Source: Branchiostoma floridae
Lineage: Eukaryota; Chordata; Leptocardii; Amphioxiformes; Branchiostomatidae
DNA length: 64,000 bases
Direction of reading: 5' to 3'
Assembly: GCF_000003815.2 (NCBI RefSeq)
Contig: NC_049986.1
Span: 23,608,039 to 23,672,038 of the forward strand
Part shown: positions 23,174-35,520 of the stretch, piece by piece
How the letters are laid out: each line of letters begins with the position of its first letter
How positions within the stretch are numbered: position 1 is the first letter of the stretch
Program-made: the position numbers and the translations under genes
The notes under the pieces: model-generated
Told to the model about the DNA's origin: nothing
Databases searched by the model: none
Seen by the model: the letters and a program-made list of their open reading frames with translations, nothing else

Positions 23174-26100
23174 CCTTTAATCCCCTTGCTCCTCGTCTTG
23201 CAGCTTGCAGTTATTTGCCCATAATTGAGTCTGAAGCATCGATACGCCCCCCCCCCCCAAGAAAACAACTGTTGATATAGGATACCTGTTATCGTGATGT
23301 CCACCATGTCGCTGTATTTCACTCCATTGTTTGTAAGAGCTACACAGGCCACGTGACCCTCGTACTCAGGCAGTAGGGAGCTGAGGTGTAGAACAGAAAA
23401 ACTGTGGACGAAAAGGAAAAAAATGTTTTGTACTACGTCACAATATCTCAATTAAACGTATTTTTTTGCTTGTTTCTTTACACTAGTTCTTTATTCTAAT
23501 AAAAAAAACTAAAGTCAGTTGACACTATAGCCCCCTAGTAGGTAGATACGAACCATCAATATGTCGTTTAGCTTTAAGTCAGGAGTTTAGCTGCGAATCA
23601 CGTTATGTGACCATCATCTGGGTAATTTCAAAAGAAGTCTCACTTCTTGCTGCTTGTTACGTTCAGCAGGTTACCAGAAACGTCACTCTTAAATGACCAC
23701 GTGATGTCGGTGACGTCAAGGTTGTTGGCGGTGCAGGTGAGCTGCAGTTCCTGTCCGTACCGCAAGTCGGCCAGTTCGCTGGTTGAAGGGTTGATGCGCA
23801 CTTCCGGGAATACTGATAAAAAAAATCTACTTTAACTGTAATGTCAACACAAAATTATAGCTAGAATAGTTTGATAATGACTAGTACTTCTACCAACACT
23901 GATTAACTTTCAAGTTAAGAAAAAATTGGTGTCAGCTACAACAAATACACGACGTTCCTGGGTAAAATGATGCAGAACTAAGTGAAACGTAATGTGTACA
24001 GCGCATTGGAGAAAAGTTTGCAGAATGTTTTTTCAGCTTTCCATGCAGAGCCCACCTGTGGTGCAGTTCCTTCCCTTCCAGCCAGGGGCGCACCTGCACG
24101 CCCCGTTGAAGCTGTGGCATGAGGCTCCGTTATAACACTGGCAGCGCTCCGCACAAAATCGCCCGAACCGCCCGATGGGACAGGCTAAAAATGGAAAAAA
24201 TGGTTTGGATATCTTATAGCCCAGTGTCGTGATGCGTGATCACATTTTTTATGTATGGACGATTGTCAACGTTTGGGACTGAATCCTTGCCGCAAATAAG
24301 GTATTCACCCAATTGTTCGATGAAATACGAATGGTTATCACTTATAAAGATGGGGGACAAGCCATGACATGGAGGAGAACTGTAGAGCGAGACCTTGCTG
24401 AGATAGGATGCACCTGGGAGGGGTGCAACGAACAGCATCGGATAAGAAACTGTAGAGAACAATAAATGCACGCCTCAGTGGACACTGACATACGACGCAG
24501 TGAATGGAAGTATGCAATTGATTATATGGTTACAGCTTGTTGAAATATGAAGTTTTTGACCCTCATCTAATCGGCGGGCATGTCTAGAATATTGAGCTGT
24601 GGTAGAACAGACAAACAAACAAACGGACAGACAGACAGACAGTCATTTTAAAAATAAAGTAAAATCAGTTGTCCCCACCGTTCACTATGACCTGAGTGCG
24701 GAAGACTTGCCCATTGGTCGCACATTTAATCTCATTAAGAGCAGCATTCTCCTCCCCGACCTAAAACAAGATGCAGAAAGACGTGACATCATCCATTTCC
24801 TCGACAAATACGCTCTGTTGAATCAAAATTCGATTACTTCTCTACATCATATTCCTTAAAGAGGATGTAATTATTTTCCGAAAATATGACATGAACCAAA
24901 ATCAAAATGTCTGAAATAATAACTCGAAATCGCATTCCACATCCGTCACTCGTACAGACGTTACTTTACTACTGAAGCCACGTTTCCGTAAGGTATGCTA
25001 ATCCACGTGGCAAAAGGTCGTATAGAGAGAAGCAAACTTTTGAAAAAAAATTCGCAATAGCAAAGGGAAGAGAGGTGCAGTGCAATTACCTTTACGTTCC
25101 AATACGTGTATTTGACATATGCTGCGCTTTCCTTCAGAGGAAGACGGGTGTAGAAGGGGATCCATGGCCAGTCTTCAAGTGGAAATGTCCTGCATACGAG
25201 AAGACATTTAATTTTCAAACTTAAGATTTTCACAGTCGTCATCACCAGTATATCAATAAGACTACTAACATCACTGTAGTACAAAGATAGTGGATTCCAA
25301 ATGTAAATGGATTCACTAGTCTGGTAATATGTACGTATTACGCATGAACTTGAAACAATATCGATATAAGTGGGCCTACCTCCGCTTGTTTACAAAAAGC
25401 TTAGTGGAGGCCACGGTGTCGGGGTGAGTGGGTTCACAGGAGTACACCGTGTCTGCCGTCAAGTCAAAGTCAAGAAGATTGTCATCAACAGCGAGGTAGA
25501 AATCCAGAATGTCTGTGTGACGACACAACAAAACAAGGTGTAAATCCCCATAGTTTAACGTTACATACTTGATTTCTTGTGAATACAAGAGTTAGTTAAG
25601 TAGTTGGATACGTTTGTAAACGGTTGGATGTTTCAGACAGCATCAGCTACGTTTAGTCACTGCCAGTTTAGACATTTACAAAACTCACCCAGTAGCGTGG
25701 GTCTCAATACCTGGATCCGGATATATACGCGTCTTCGAGGTACTCTTTGATTGATTGTTTGGTTGGTTGATTGATTTACTGTAAATGATAAATAGCAAAA
25801 GGACACTTTTCAGAATATTTCTGATGTGTTGTAGTACCACTCACCACCGCCAGAAGCCGTTTTGCGATCAGTCCTATAGCCGAACGGCGAGAAATTGCTT
25901 TCGTCGTATGTGAACCAGTCGAAAATCTTGATTTTCACAAAGTTCTAAAGAAATGGAAGAAACGGTAGAAAGCCTCCAAATAGCAGTTAGAGTTGCATTA
26001 TTGATTAGCATTTTTTTAATAATAAGACGTCGCCACATATGGTGATTGTACAGATGGAGAGACACATACGTATTTCTTTGGAGTCACAAGCAAGTACGTT

Positions 26101-29100
26101 ATTTTTCCGTAGAATTAAGAGGTCGTATTTCTCTGGGGTCATTGTGTGATAAAAGCATCTTTATACATGGTACTTGGAGTGCTTAGAACGTAGTATAGTC
26201 CGTACTTACCCCAGCTGTGTGGACTGTGAAGTCTTCCTCTGTTTGAGGGATGAAAGTGTTGTCATCGAAAACTGGCTCGTCCTCTGATGTCGAATAGGAG
26301 GGAAAATTTAACACCAGTCAATCCACAGATACTGCTGATTGTTTTAGATAATCGCCTCTATTCGTTTTGAAGGAGAAATTACCGTGCTCAGGTCAACTTT
26401 GAAAATAAGCAAGAAAGACCAATATTTTGACTCCTACGTCCGTCTAAAGTACATATATGCACGACCCCATATCTTCGCCAAATGATTTCACCTTTACAAC
26501 TGGTGCATTACTTAAATTTGTCATTAATTATGCAAATGTGTGGTGGAAGCGGCTTTAATGCAGATTTATTCGCTACGTACAGGTAGACCTGCCTACACTT
26601 CTTACTACTCACTAGTTTCTCTGCTGGTAAAAGTCAAGTTGAATTCCATTGTCCAAAAATCTGTATGGCTGTGGTTGTAGACCACGTGTAGCTGATGCCC
26701 GGTACTGGCCGTGGATAGGTGGAAGGGGGCTACAAATCCTGGGATACATACAGCGTGGTTGGAAAGAGAACTACACTGTCATACTTCTGTATCTTGTATC
26801 ACCCAGTCAATGATTTCTTTTCAGTCAAGTTCATGTACTAGGTTGATTTATATGTTGTTTAAAAGAAATTGTTTCTTATTTTACATGAACATTTATTAAA
26901 TATTTTTGTTATTATTAATGGTGAATGCCAAATTTGTCAATATTGTCACTTAATTTAAAACAAGATAGAAGACGAGTGTCATTTTATTGTTGACTGTTCA
27001 CTGTACAAAGATAAGTTTCCATACTTTCGATATTTAAATAACATTAAAAAAATTACATTCCTCACGCAATTAGACAAACCATGTATTCTAAACCCCACCA
27101 GCAACTACATTTACAACTGTCTTAAGAAGAGAGAAGGAGTTGAACTTGTGCATACTAGTACATGTATCACATCCTACACAAATGGAGAGACTTAGAATCA
27201 CTAGGGAATACATCCTATTCACCTTGACCTGTACTTAGCTTGTTAGAAAGCAAAAACGTACAATAAAGGTCTTCATTCATTCATTCATTAATTTGCTACG
27301 TTTGTGTCGGTATGGTGGCCATGAAAAAGTGACCTTCACAGGGATAACCTGTTCCACTATACCATCCACTGTTGTGGAAAAGGAACAGCTCAATAAATGA
27401 ACAAGATAAATAAATAATTCAACGGTAGATGTCTTAGAATGCTATTTGACATCAATACTAAAACAAAGAAATGCTAAAAAGAAGGAAAGTGCGAACCTTC
27501 CCGAACAGCACAAAACGTGTCGACCAGCCTGCTGTTAGATGATCCCCCGTCGTAAAAAGTCAAAACATCACCGGTGCAGTTGTCAGTTCCTCGCTGGAAG
27601 AATCTATAATCGAAATTGATCTAAAATGGACAATAAAATATCAACTTCTTCCAGATGTGCAAGAAAACTAGAAAGGCCGACATTTGCTTAAGAGCAAATA
27701 CAGCATATTTCAGCCATACCCCTTTCCACGCAACATTGGACTGTTCCAAATCATCCCTGCGCAAAAATGGAACATCCTCTTAACAGTACATTATCCCCCA
27801 AAGTGGACTGGTATTGTGAATTGATTCCAGGTAAAAACAGAGCTTGCTTCTATTTTTCAGAAAATGACAATAATCACACCTTCCATTCAGAAAATTTTCA
27901 TCATGACTGAAAATTGTTGAATGACTTCATGTAATGTCATTAACAATTTTCAGTACGATAACTAGGTGTAAGTTTAAAAAAGTATAAGCTCCTTGTGATG
28001 TGGGTACATTTATTATTGCAGTGAACTTTTTTTATTCAAGTAGGGCATACGATTTAATAATTATCAAGCAGGTGCAGGTACTGTAGGAGCGTTTGTTTTC
28101 TTCAAGCTGTAAAACTGTTAAACTGTTTTACTTTGTATGCAATCAGCCATCGAGCCTATTCTTATTTTAGTTTAACAACTTCCTGCCAGACCCGGAAGAT
28201 ACGATTGAACCTTGTTCGAGGATTTATTTTCGTCTGTCTGGTCAGTCTGTTCATACCCTGGCGCTGAGAGTGTTTTATTGGGCTGAAACTCTGGCAATTT
28301 AAAGTTACTTACAATTTAAATGTTCAAAGTTTATGTCAAACAACAACAGCACTAGGAAATGTGGCCACTATAGACAGGTGGTCACTATAGAGAAAATGCT
28401 GATCTATTGACTAGGAGCCATACGTTATACATGATTTCAGTACACTGATCATTAATCATATAAACATTGCACAGGTAAGCCAATTGTTTAGATGTACAAT
28501 TAAGTTCAAATAATTCTGAAGAGAAATATTGATGAGAAAATAATCATTCTCGCCACTGTCTAACTTATAATTACGTATCAAAACTAAACGCAGATTTTCT
28601 AACTAACGCACCTTTCGCCGACTTCATCAAAGGACCGCCGGCTATCAATCAAACACGGCTGTTGATTAGACTTAGAGTTTCAAACAGTCATGTGCTGTGT
28701 GCCAGTTGACAGCGAACTTCATGCTACGTGATGTTTTACATTGCTTGGACCTTCTTTCCTACAGCGGTGCTTCTACAAAATATTTAGACTGTAACACTGA
28801 GTCCCACATGTTTTATAGAATAGAATTTGACGCAGAACAGCATTTTTTGCTGGGTATTTTTCTTGAAACATGTCCGTGGGAATATCAGCGAGGCGGCGAC
28901 GTAGGGATATCAGACCGTCAACAAAAGTCGCACAGCGGCTAACGGCGCAGCGAAGATACTAGCGCTATAAATAAGCGCTTCAACTAAGGATGGCAACCCG
29001 TACAATATTTTTGTATACTGTTGAGCTAAGTAAAGTTTGTTGTTTATGAGGTTTTAGTTGTCTTTGAAGCTTTGACCCGAAATATTTTAAAGTCAAACTG

Positions 29101-30938
29101 CTGAAGAGAAGTAAGTGACTGCTACGATTATCGTAGATATGGCCCTAAAAAAACTGATAAAAGAAGCCTTCTCAATAGTCTAAAATGCAAGAGCTTCCGG
29201 GGGGGGCTTTCCCCCCCCCCCCCCCCCCACAGTGGCCCTGCCCCTGGACCCCGCCAGGGACAGTCGGCGGCCCCCGGACCCCTGTCCGACGCTTTGAAAA
29301 AATCCTGGCGAGAAGTCTGTACGGCCTGAGTCTTCAAGTTAACGTATTGTGTGGTCCCGCTTATGAATATTAATTAGCCTTCGCTTTCCTCTTCGCTGAT
29401 TGGCTGAACCATTAATTGAATTAACTCTTCCTGCCGGCTAGACGCAGGTGCAGATGTCGGCTCTGTGGGGTGAACGTCCGAAAGGTCATGGCATGGAGAA
29501 CGAAAGAAAACCAATTTCCCCCCAAAAAAGTGCTGTAATTAAGCCTTTTACAGTACTTTATGCCAAAAATTTCACTTGGATCATTTTACCAACTATCTTA
29601 TGCCTATCTATACCAAATGTTACTCATACCAGGGTACAGGGGTGCAAAATATACCGTTATAAGACCGTCAACAACAGTCGCACGGAGCTAACAGCGCAGC
29701 GAAAATACCATCGCTAGCGTTTCAACTTCGGATAACAAGTTATAAGTACTGTTGAACTCAGTAACGTTAAAGTTTGTTTTTAGTTGCCTTTGACGGTTTG
29801 ACCTGAAATAGTGTTACGCTAAACTCCTGAAGAGAAGTTAAGTGACTGCTGCGATTATCATAGATATGCCCCTAAGAACTGATACAATATAAAGCCTTCT
29901 GAATAGTCTAAAATGCGAGAGCCTTAGGCGGGCTTCGCTCCCCCTGGCGGGAACACTGCTATATGCGGGATCATGAGGCCCCGCTTATGAATATTAATTA
30001 GCCTTTGGCCTCCTCTTCGCTGATTGGCTAGGTCTTTGATTCAATTAACTCTCCGGCTGACGCGCACAGGTGTGGCTCTGTGCGGGGTCACGGAAGGTCA
30101 CGTCAGGAGGCCAAAAGAAAACAAATTTCCCCTCAGAAAAGTGCCAAAATTAATCATTTTAAAGTTGTTTATGTCAAAAATTTTACTTGAATCTTGTTAC
30201 CAAGTATCTAATGCCTATCTATACCAAATGTCAGGTCAGTTAATTGTAATGCCAGGGTACAGGTGCCAAAAGTGTCCTTTTTTGGTCAAAAATTGGCCAA
30301 AAATCGCAAAAATAAGCATTTTGTTGCACTGTACACCAAAAGTGTTATTGGATTTATATGAAGGGATTATCAAGGCACATCTGTGTCAAATTTCAGCTCA
30401 TTCGGTTGCAATACCAAGGTACAGGAGCCAAAAGTGTCCTTTTTTGGTCAAAAATTGGTAAAAAAATCGCAAAAATAAGCATTTTGTTGTACTGTACACC
30501 AAAAGTGTTATTGAATTTATATGGGGGCATTATCAGGGCACATCTCTGTCAAATTTCAGCTCATTTGGTTGTAATACCAGGGTACAGGGGCCAAAAGTGT
30601 CCTTTTTTGGTCAAAAATTGGTAAAAAAATCGCAAAAATAAGCATTTTGTTGTACTATACACCAAAAGTGTTATCGAATTTATATGGGGGCATTATCAAG
30701 GCACATCTCTGTCAAATTTCAGCTCATTTGGTTGTAATACCAGGGTACAGGGGCCAAAATATACAGTTTTGGTCTAAAATTGACCAAAAAATCTCAATAA
30801 AATCATTTTAGAGGCAGATATGAAAAAACTGAGAAAAAAGCATCAAGGTATTGGCCCACTCTACCCCTGTGCCAAATTTCAGGTCATTCGGTCCAGGAAC
30901 GGCGGAGATGAATCACTTTGAAGATTTGACAGGAGAAA

Positions 30939-30971
<33 letters not shown>

Positions 30972-32497
30972 AGAAACATTACGAATACAATATATTTCAC
31001 CATACTATGTATGGCTGAAATATAAATATACATTTCTGTTTGCAATATAGATAAACCGAAACATTTGCAGCTACGTAGTGACAGATGTTTCTGTAAGGAT
31101 AATCTGCGTATCAAGAATTGGTAAAGACAGGTCAGTTTTAGCTCTGTACAACGATGTGCCAATAACAGATATCAAGCATTGCACCTGGCACGAGTCACTG
31201 ATTGGTAGTAATGGCAGAGTTAAAAACACAGGTCTTTTTTCTCAATAATGTTAAATCGTACACTTCAGAAAGTACTTACAAAAGTTACAGTGTATCGACG
31301 TATTGCATTACATTCCCTTGGTTCTGCTTGAAGACCGAGTGACTGTCACACAATGTATATAATTGTGTTTGCCATACATAATTATGAGTAAAAATGCAGC
31401 TCTCTATACACTGTGAGCTTACTTTTCCATCTTCATCATCTTTATTACATGTACACACCATTCAAGAATTGTACCTACATGTAGCAATAAACTTTGAATA
31501 GTTACCAGTATAATCCTGCCTGGATCGGTAGTGATGTCCCACTCACAGTGGCCTGACGTCACATCCGCTTTACTTATTATGTGGCCTCGATTTCCGGTCA
31601 GCTGATGCGTACATCCTAATATGGTAAATAAATGTGCGCGACCATTAAAAACTTTGTTTCCAATGACACAAAGTCAGGGCGGAATTGTCAGTAAGGCCAT
31701 GTTGATCTGATTATATGGATGACATCCGCGCTCGCACCAATTTTCGGCCATTTCCAAAAAAAAAAAGTTTTCGACCACACAATAAATTGTGCAAAGCAGC
31801 TGTAAAATGAGCACAAATATTCCATAGATTGAAAAAAGAAAGTATCAGAAAACAGATAACTAATGCCATATATAGAATGCCAAAATGAATCTAAAGTCGA
31901 AGAATAAGATGTGAAAGGACGGAAAGAAAAAAAATCTATTGTTGGTTGGGGGAGGTACCAGTACAGAAAATTCAGGTCCAGAGGATCATGGTATACCATA
32001 CTATGTGTGTTTAGTCCTATGTTCAACCTTCCAGTGGCCACATTGATTTCATACTGAAGGCAACTTTTTTTTTTTGGCCAAACTTTTTTTTTATTCGCTC
32101 GCTCGCATCAGTTTTAGAGTTCCCGGAGGATGTCATCCATATAATCAAATCAACATGGCCTAATCGAACGTGACGTGTCGGTAACGCGTCCGCTACACTG
32201 ACTGTGTGACCGTTGACACCACGAACTAATAATACAACACAGAAGAAAATGGAAGTGGCAAAATAAGCTACAAAACTTGAGTTCAGCACCACTTTGTCCC
32301 ATCTTATCTTACGTTGAATAGAATCAAAGTGGCAAAAAAGAGTAATGAGATGACATGCGGTATTAAACCAAACTAAGCTGAACAAGGACATAACGTTATA
32401 ACATTTAGGGCACGCACTCACCGCCAAGTGCAGGTCGGCAGTTCTGAAGGTAGAAGAGGAGAAAAAGGGCAACAGAGAGGGTCAAGACCCCGTTCAT
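19071..32497 (-). CDS. Receptor tyrosine kinase A (CUB-EGF-Ig-EGF-TM-kinase), 860 aa, complete
   Basis: Coding exons (minus): 32497-32422, 31615-31506, 27620-27497, 26738-26613, 26283-26210, 25944-25845, 25512-25380, 25189-25090, 24760-24679, 24184-24056, 23812-23644, 23401-23286, 22885-22775, 22450-22287, 21959-21767, 21538-21428, 21081-20909, 20712-20593, 20419-20340, 20157-20017, 19699-19609, 19130-19071. Phases are compatible throughout and sum to 861 codons. The first coding exon starts at 32,522 and a non-coding exon ends at 32,912. The product is a type I membrane receptor expected at the cell surface, signalling by tyrosine phosphorylation; the ligand is unknown. Exon sizes match paralogues B and C almost one for one. 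One intron (after 22,287) has a GC donor, AAG|GCAAGT. The C-terminus, TPV, fits a class I PDZ ligand. No single vertebrate receptor family has this ectodomain. Confidence 0.85.
19170..19510. repeat. SINE-like dispersed repeat in the last intron of receptor A
   Basis: The segment with GGTTCTTTAACGTGCCTGGG and CGGGACCTCCATTTAACGTC resembles a repeat frequently seen in marine invertebrate genomes. The family name is uncertain. Confidence 0.4.
22930..23170. repeat. Degenerate GAGT repeat and (TG)n tract in intron 12 of receptor A
   Basis: GAGTGAGCGAG-type repeats followed by a (GT)n run at about 23,141-23,169. On the coding strand of gene A this is an ACTC repeat, at the same intron position as the 60,053 array of gene C. 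Confidence 0.85.
26780..27291 (+). mobile_element. LINE 3' remnant in intron 3 of receptor A
   Basis: The plus strand encodes pieces of the C-terminus of a non-LTR retrotransposon ORF2 ([17 protein letters not shown], then [11 protein letters not shown]), broken by stops, ending in AATAAAGGTC and a (TTCA)n tail. It is inactive and antisense to the host gene. Confidence 0.6.
28912..30250. repeat. Tandem duplication, unit about 750 bp, two diverged copies
   Basis: AGACCGTCAACA at 28,912 and again at 29,661 starts two copies. Shared segments include CTGAAGAGAAGT near 29,100 and 29,828, and TGCCTATCTATACCAAATGT near 29,600 and 30,210. A C-rich run (about 29,209-29,228) occurs only in the first. 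It lies in intron 2 of receptor A. Confidence 0.65.
30250..30975. repeat. 163-bp tandem repeats ending in a (GAAA)n tail
   Basis: The phrase GCCAAAAGTGTCCTTTTTTG starts at 30,265, 30,427 and 30,590, with a diverged fourth copy at 30,753, a period of about 163 bp. The array ends in an (AAAG)n run at about 30,938-30,972. ORFs here repeat with the array and are not genes. Confidence 0.8.
31695..32160. mobile_element. MITE with TAA target duplication, 466 bp
   Basis: It begins GGCCATGTTGATCTGATTAT and ends with the near complement (ATAATCAAATCAACATGGCC), flanked by TAA at 31,692-31,694 and 32,161-32,163. The 3-bp TWA duplication suggests a Harbinger-like family. It sits in intron 1 of receptor A's coding region. 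A one-ended relative lies at about 41,310-41,420 in gene B. Confidence 0.75.
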
Positions 32498-32911
32498 CTC
32501 ACAAGGAGGCTTCAACACGTCCCTGCAAACATAAGAGCAACGATATGATAATTACTTGCAAGGAAAATTGCTGATAGCGAAAGAACTTAAGTATAAAAAT
32601 GTTTACCGTAAGGGCAGGTCACTTTCGTCGTACGCTAACCGATAGTCTTTCAACAGCAGGTTAAGAGCAGTCGAGGATCACATTGTCTAACAAACTCCAG
32701 CTGTCTTGGACAATAAAGGTTGCAGAAGATCATTGCTAACAGTCTGTTCTTCCATAGCTTTCCTTTGCTGAAAATCCAGACAACAAGACATGAATGTGAC
32801 CGACTCTTGAACTGTCTTTTCCCAGTGCGGGATACTTGTCAACCAAACTCCAGCTCCGTTAACCGTATTCCTAACAACATATAAAGCAGAGAAGATGCAA
32901 CCTTGGCTTAC

Positions 32912-33024
32912 CTGTGCTATAAGAAGTTTGCTCGAAGGAGTTGTGTCCTACCCAAGTCTAATAGGTTCAGGAAATACGCCGTTCAGTATTGAACCATTTA
33001 GTTGTGCCGGAGCGCTATTTAAAG
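32912..33024 (-). promoter_or_regulatory. Core promoter and 5' UTR exon of receptor A
   Basis: On the minus strand, CTTTAAATAG (33,024-33,015) lies about 100 bp before a donor (CACAG|GTAAGC) ending a non-coding exon at 32,912. The same TATA-like box with the flanking AAAGAAAG-type context, and the same exon arrangement, occur in gene B, which supports both. Confidence 0.55.
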
Positions 33025-33059
33025 AAAGACCTAATATTCAACGCGGTGGTTGATATATC

Positions 33060-34175
33060 TATTTAAAGCTATGACGTGCCGTTTATTGTGATTAATATCA
33101 TCTACACAAAGACCTAGCGCCGTTATCAGTACTTGATGTTGATAGGCATTGCAGCGTTGTCAGGCAGTCGTTAGAATGGGTACAAAAACAACCAGTTCCT
33201 TGGCACCAACGTAAAGATGTAAAATGGAAGGAACATAAAGAAATCATTGTGACTTTCAAAGGCAGAAATTATATCGGCAGTAGATATCCCTATATCATCG
33301 TGTAGGCAGAATCATCGTGTCTGTACGTACTTAACTTATAGCTGTATGCGTTCTAGAGTATAGCAGCTAAGATGTGAGGGGAGTTCATATTCGTGCGTAT
33401 ATCAAGTCCCTACAAGTTCCGTATTGACATTTGTTTGTTTCAGAGAAAGTACTAGTTGGCAGGGAATTTTTTTTCATGATGACTCATCGTAGTGAAGATT
33501 ATAATATTACTTGTAGAAGCCCCCAAACAAACTTTTTTTCGGCCGCAAAACAGTCCTGCTGCTGTCACTATGCGAGCATACTGGATACCCAAGGATTACT
33601 TGCAACGTTTATCTCGAAACGCAACCTAACTCATAGCCCGTGTTACAAAATATCTCGCTGCCAGAGACTGGTTAATTAGAACCAAATCGTCTAAATTGAA
33701 GGAACTTTCTAAACAAAGCCTGAGTAACAGGGTTCGAACTAGGGGAACCCCCGACCCAACACCAGCAGCGTCTTGTGTAAACACTTACCAATAGCCTGTT
33801 TTCTTTGTTCGTTATCACGTCACTAGAAGGGTTTCAGCCTTACAGGTTACTTGTTATCAGGCACAGGTCACCTGAGAGCACACCAGGTGAGTTACAGGTA
33901 GGGAACGAACAGGTGTGGGGTGGCCGTTACAAACAACAGCCGTTAACACCGGTGCACCTATTGCACGTAGAGGTGTCCTGTCGCTAGCATACCAACTACA
34001 ACTGCACCTATATGGAGCTAGAATTGCTGCCAAGCTAGCAAAAAAACGTAAAACATTAGTATTTGTGTTAGAAATACCTTGATACCGATCTTTTAAGTGT
34101 CATCAATAGACAGATGAATAGAAAAATCAGTATACATTAAGTGTGATGTCTCCCTTTATTGCCACAGGTAATCGA

Positions 34176-34234
<59 letters not shown>

Positions 34235-34710
34235 ATACCATATTATAGTTAACCACATTAAGTTAAAAATACACGAAACTTATATCAAATGGTAATCTAT
34301 TGCCTACCTTTGTCACACAGCTACACATACATGTACAACAACAAGGAATGTGGGATGAAGAACCCTACAGGGGAAGTCACGGTATAAACTCTTCTCAATG
34401 GTCTTGTGGCGTAAACTGTTGCTCAACACTTACCCGTGCAGGTGTGAAGAAATAACAGGTGTGTTTAAGCTCCAGTCTCCCACCAACTGCGCTCTATCGG
34501 CAGTAAGCACTTTGAACCAATATTAGCCCTTCTGATAAGGTATTCATTAAATATGGTGTACTATAACCATGGTTTGATATAACTATCGTCTATATATCAA
34601 AATGCTTGACCATGTGTGGAATACGGCTACACTGAAGTGACTCCAGGGCTGTGCAAATATGTTTTATTTCGTGGCGTTAATAATAACGTATTACCAAATC
34701 CTTACCGGAC
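33060..34710. other. Upstream region of receptor A, no gene seen
   Basis: Holds a block at about 33,735-33,960 that is shared with the region upstream of gene B (48,790-49,010), and a (TA)n tract at 34,177-34,232. No coding pattern was found. Confidence 0.5.
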
Positions 34711-34714
34711 CTTG

Positions 34715-34918
34715 AGGTGGTATCTCACTGCACTTGGTGCACCAGTGTGGCACTGCTGGGTTTGAAAGATTACTCAACGAATTTCAGAGACAAAGAACGA
34801 TTTTTTACGTTTTGTGTAATATAAATCTGTTATCTTCTAAGTCATACAGACAGTGCCGCGAAGAACGAACCCCGTAGTGCCCCACCGGTGCCCCAAGTGC
34901 AGTGAGATATGCCACCTT
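34715..34918. mobile_element. MITE with about 24-bp inverted ends
   Basis: AGGTGGTATCTCACTGCACT at the left end pairs with AGTGCAGTGAGATATGCCAC at the right end. The interior is non-coding. Confidence 0.65.
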
Positions 34919-35072
34919 TAGTGGCGATATTCAAACCAAAATATTATATCATGGGTAGATTCCATTTGGGTAGGGTAATGGATAAAAACAGCTTCATTTA
35001 ATATTGTCTTTAAACACGCACAAAAACATGACAAAATTTGCAATGCATTTACGTTATGGAAATTGATAGCCA

Positions 35073-35078
35073 TTTATT
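35073..35078 (-). terminator. Candidate polyadenylation signal of receptor B
   Basis: AATAAA on the minus strand, about 440 bp after the stop codon at 35,521. It is the nearest perfect hexamer I could see. Confidence 0.35.
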
Positions 35079-35520
35079 ACAGATTCAAGTGATAAACATT
35101 TTGATATGCTTTCATATACACGATGTGCCTATCTTGTCTAAGGATTCTTAATCGGTAATTATAACTGACAACGACAAAGAAATGTCACAGAGAGAATACA
35201 TTTTGTTTACAAAACTGTACAAAGGCCATTTAGTTTAGAGTGTAGAGTGATAGATATAAAGCTGACACATTTTAGCAATGAGTTAGCAATAAACAACATG
35301 ATAAACTTAATTGACAACATCCTGCACGAAATGACATGTGTTTCCAACATCGGGTCTGTTAAGTTACAACCGATGCTGTAGGGCTGACAAGAATAAAGAT
35401 CAGAATTGACCGACAGAGGTAATATAAAATTATTTACATTACATTCAGTGCTTTGAACTAAGTTGGACTGACGGCTCTGACTGAAGCGCCATACAGTCTC
35501 ATACCGGTGTGGCTATGGTC

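Larger units (their letters stand above)
22775..32497 (-). other. Ectodomain exons of receptor A
   Basis: Signal peptide residues 1-25 ([18 protein letters not shown]). CUB domain about 26-145: opens C-x-x-x-L-T-G, then [22 protein letters not shown] and [13 protein letters not shown], with the four expected cysteines. Residues about 146-308 form a module with only two cysteines (CEPTHPD and KCATNG) and tryptophan-rich [10 protein letters not shown] do not recognise it. The first EGF-like domain is 309-351 ([20 protein letters not shown]), of the Tie/MEGF laminin type. An Ig domain, 352-446, spans two exons ([17 protein letters not shown]). A second EGF-like domain is 447-483 ([20 protein letters not shown]). 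Confidence 0.75.

Noticed and set aside
24599-24859. Plus-strand ORF ([12 protein letters not shown]...) that looks like a real protein
   Set aside because: It is the antisense of exon 9 of receptor A (24,760-24,679), whose splice sites, length and phase match B and C.
30024-30624. Repeated ORF segments (KCPFLVKNW) resembling a gene with internal repeats
   Set aside because: The protein repeat follows the 163-bp DNA period and the frame closes in each unit; it is repeat DNA.
30265-30770. Regularly spaced repeats that might suggest a CRISPR-like array
   Set aside because: The whole 163-bp unit is repeated with no unique spacers, in a eukaryotic intron.
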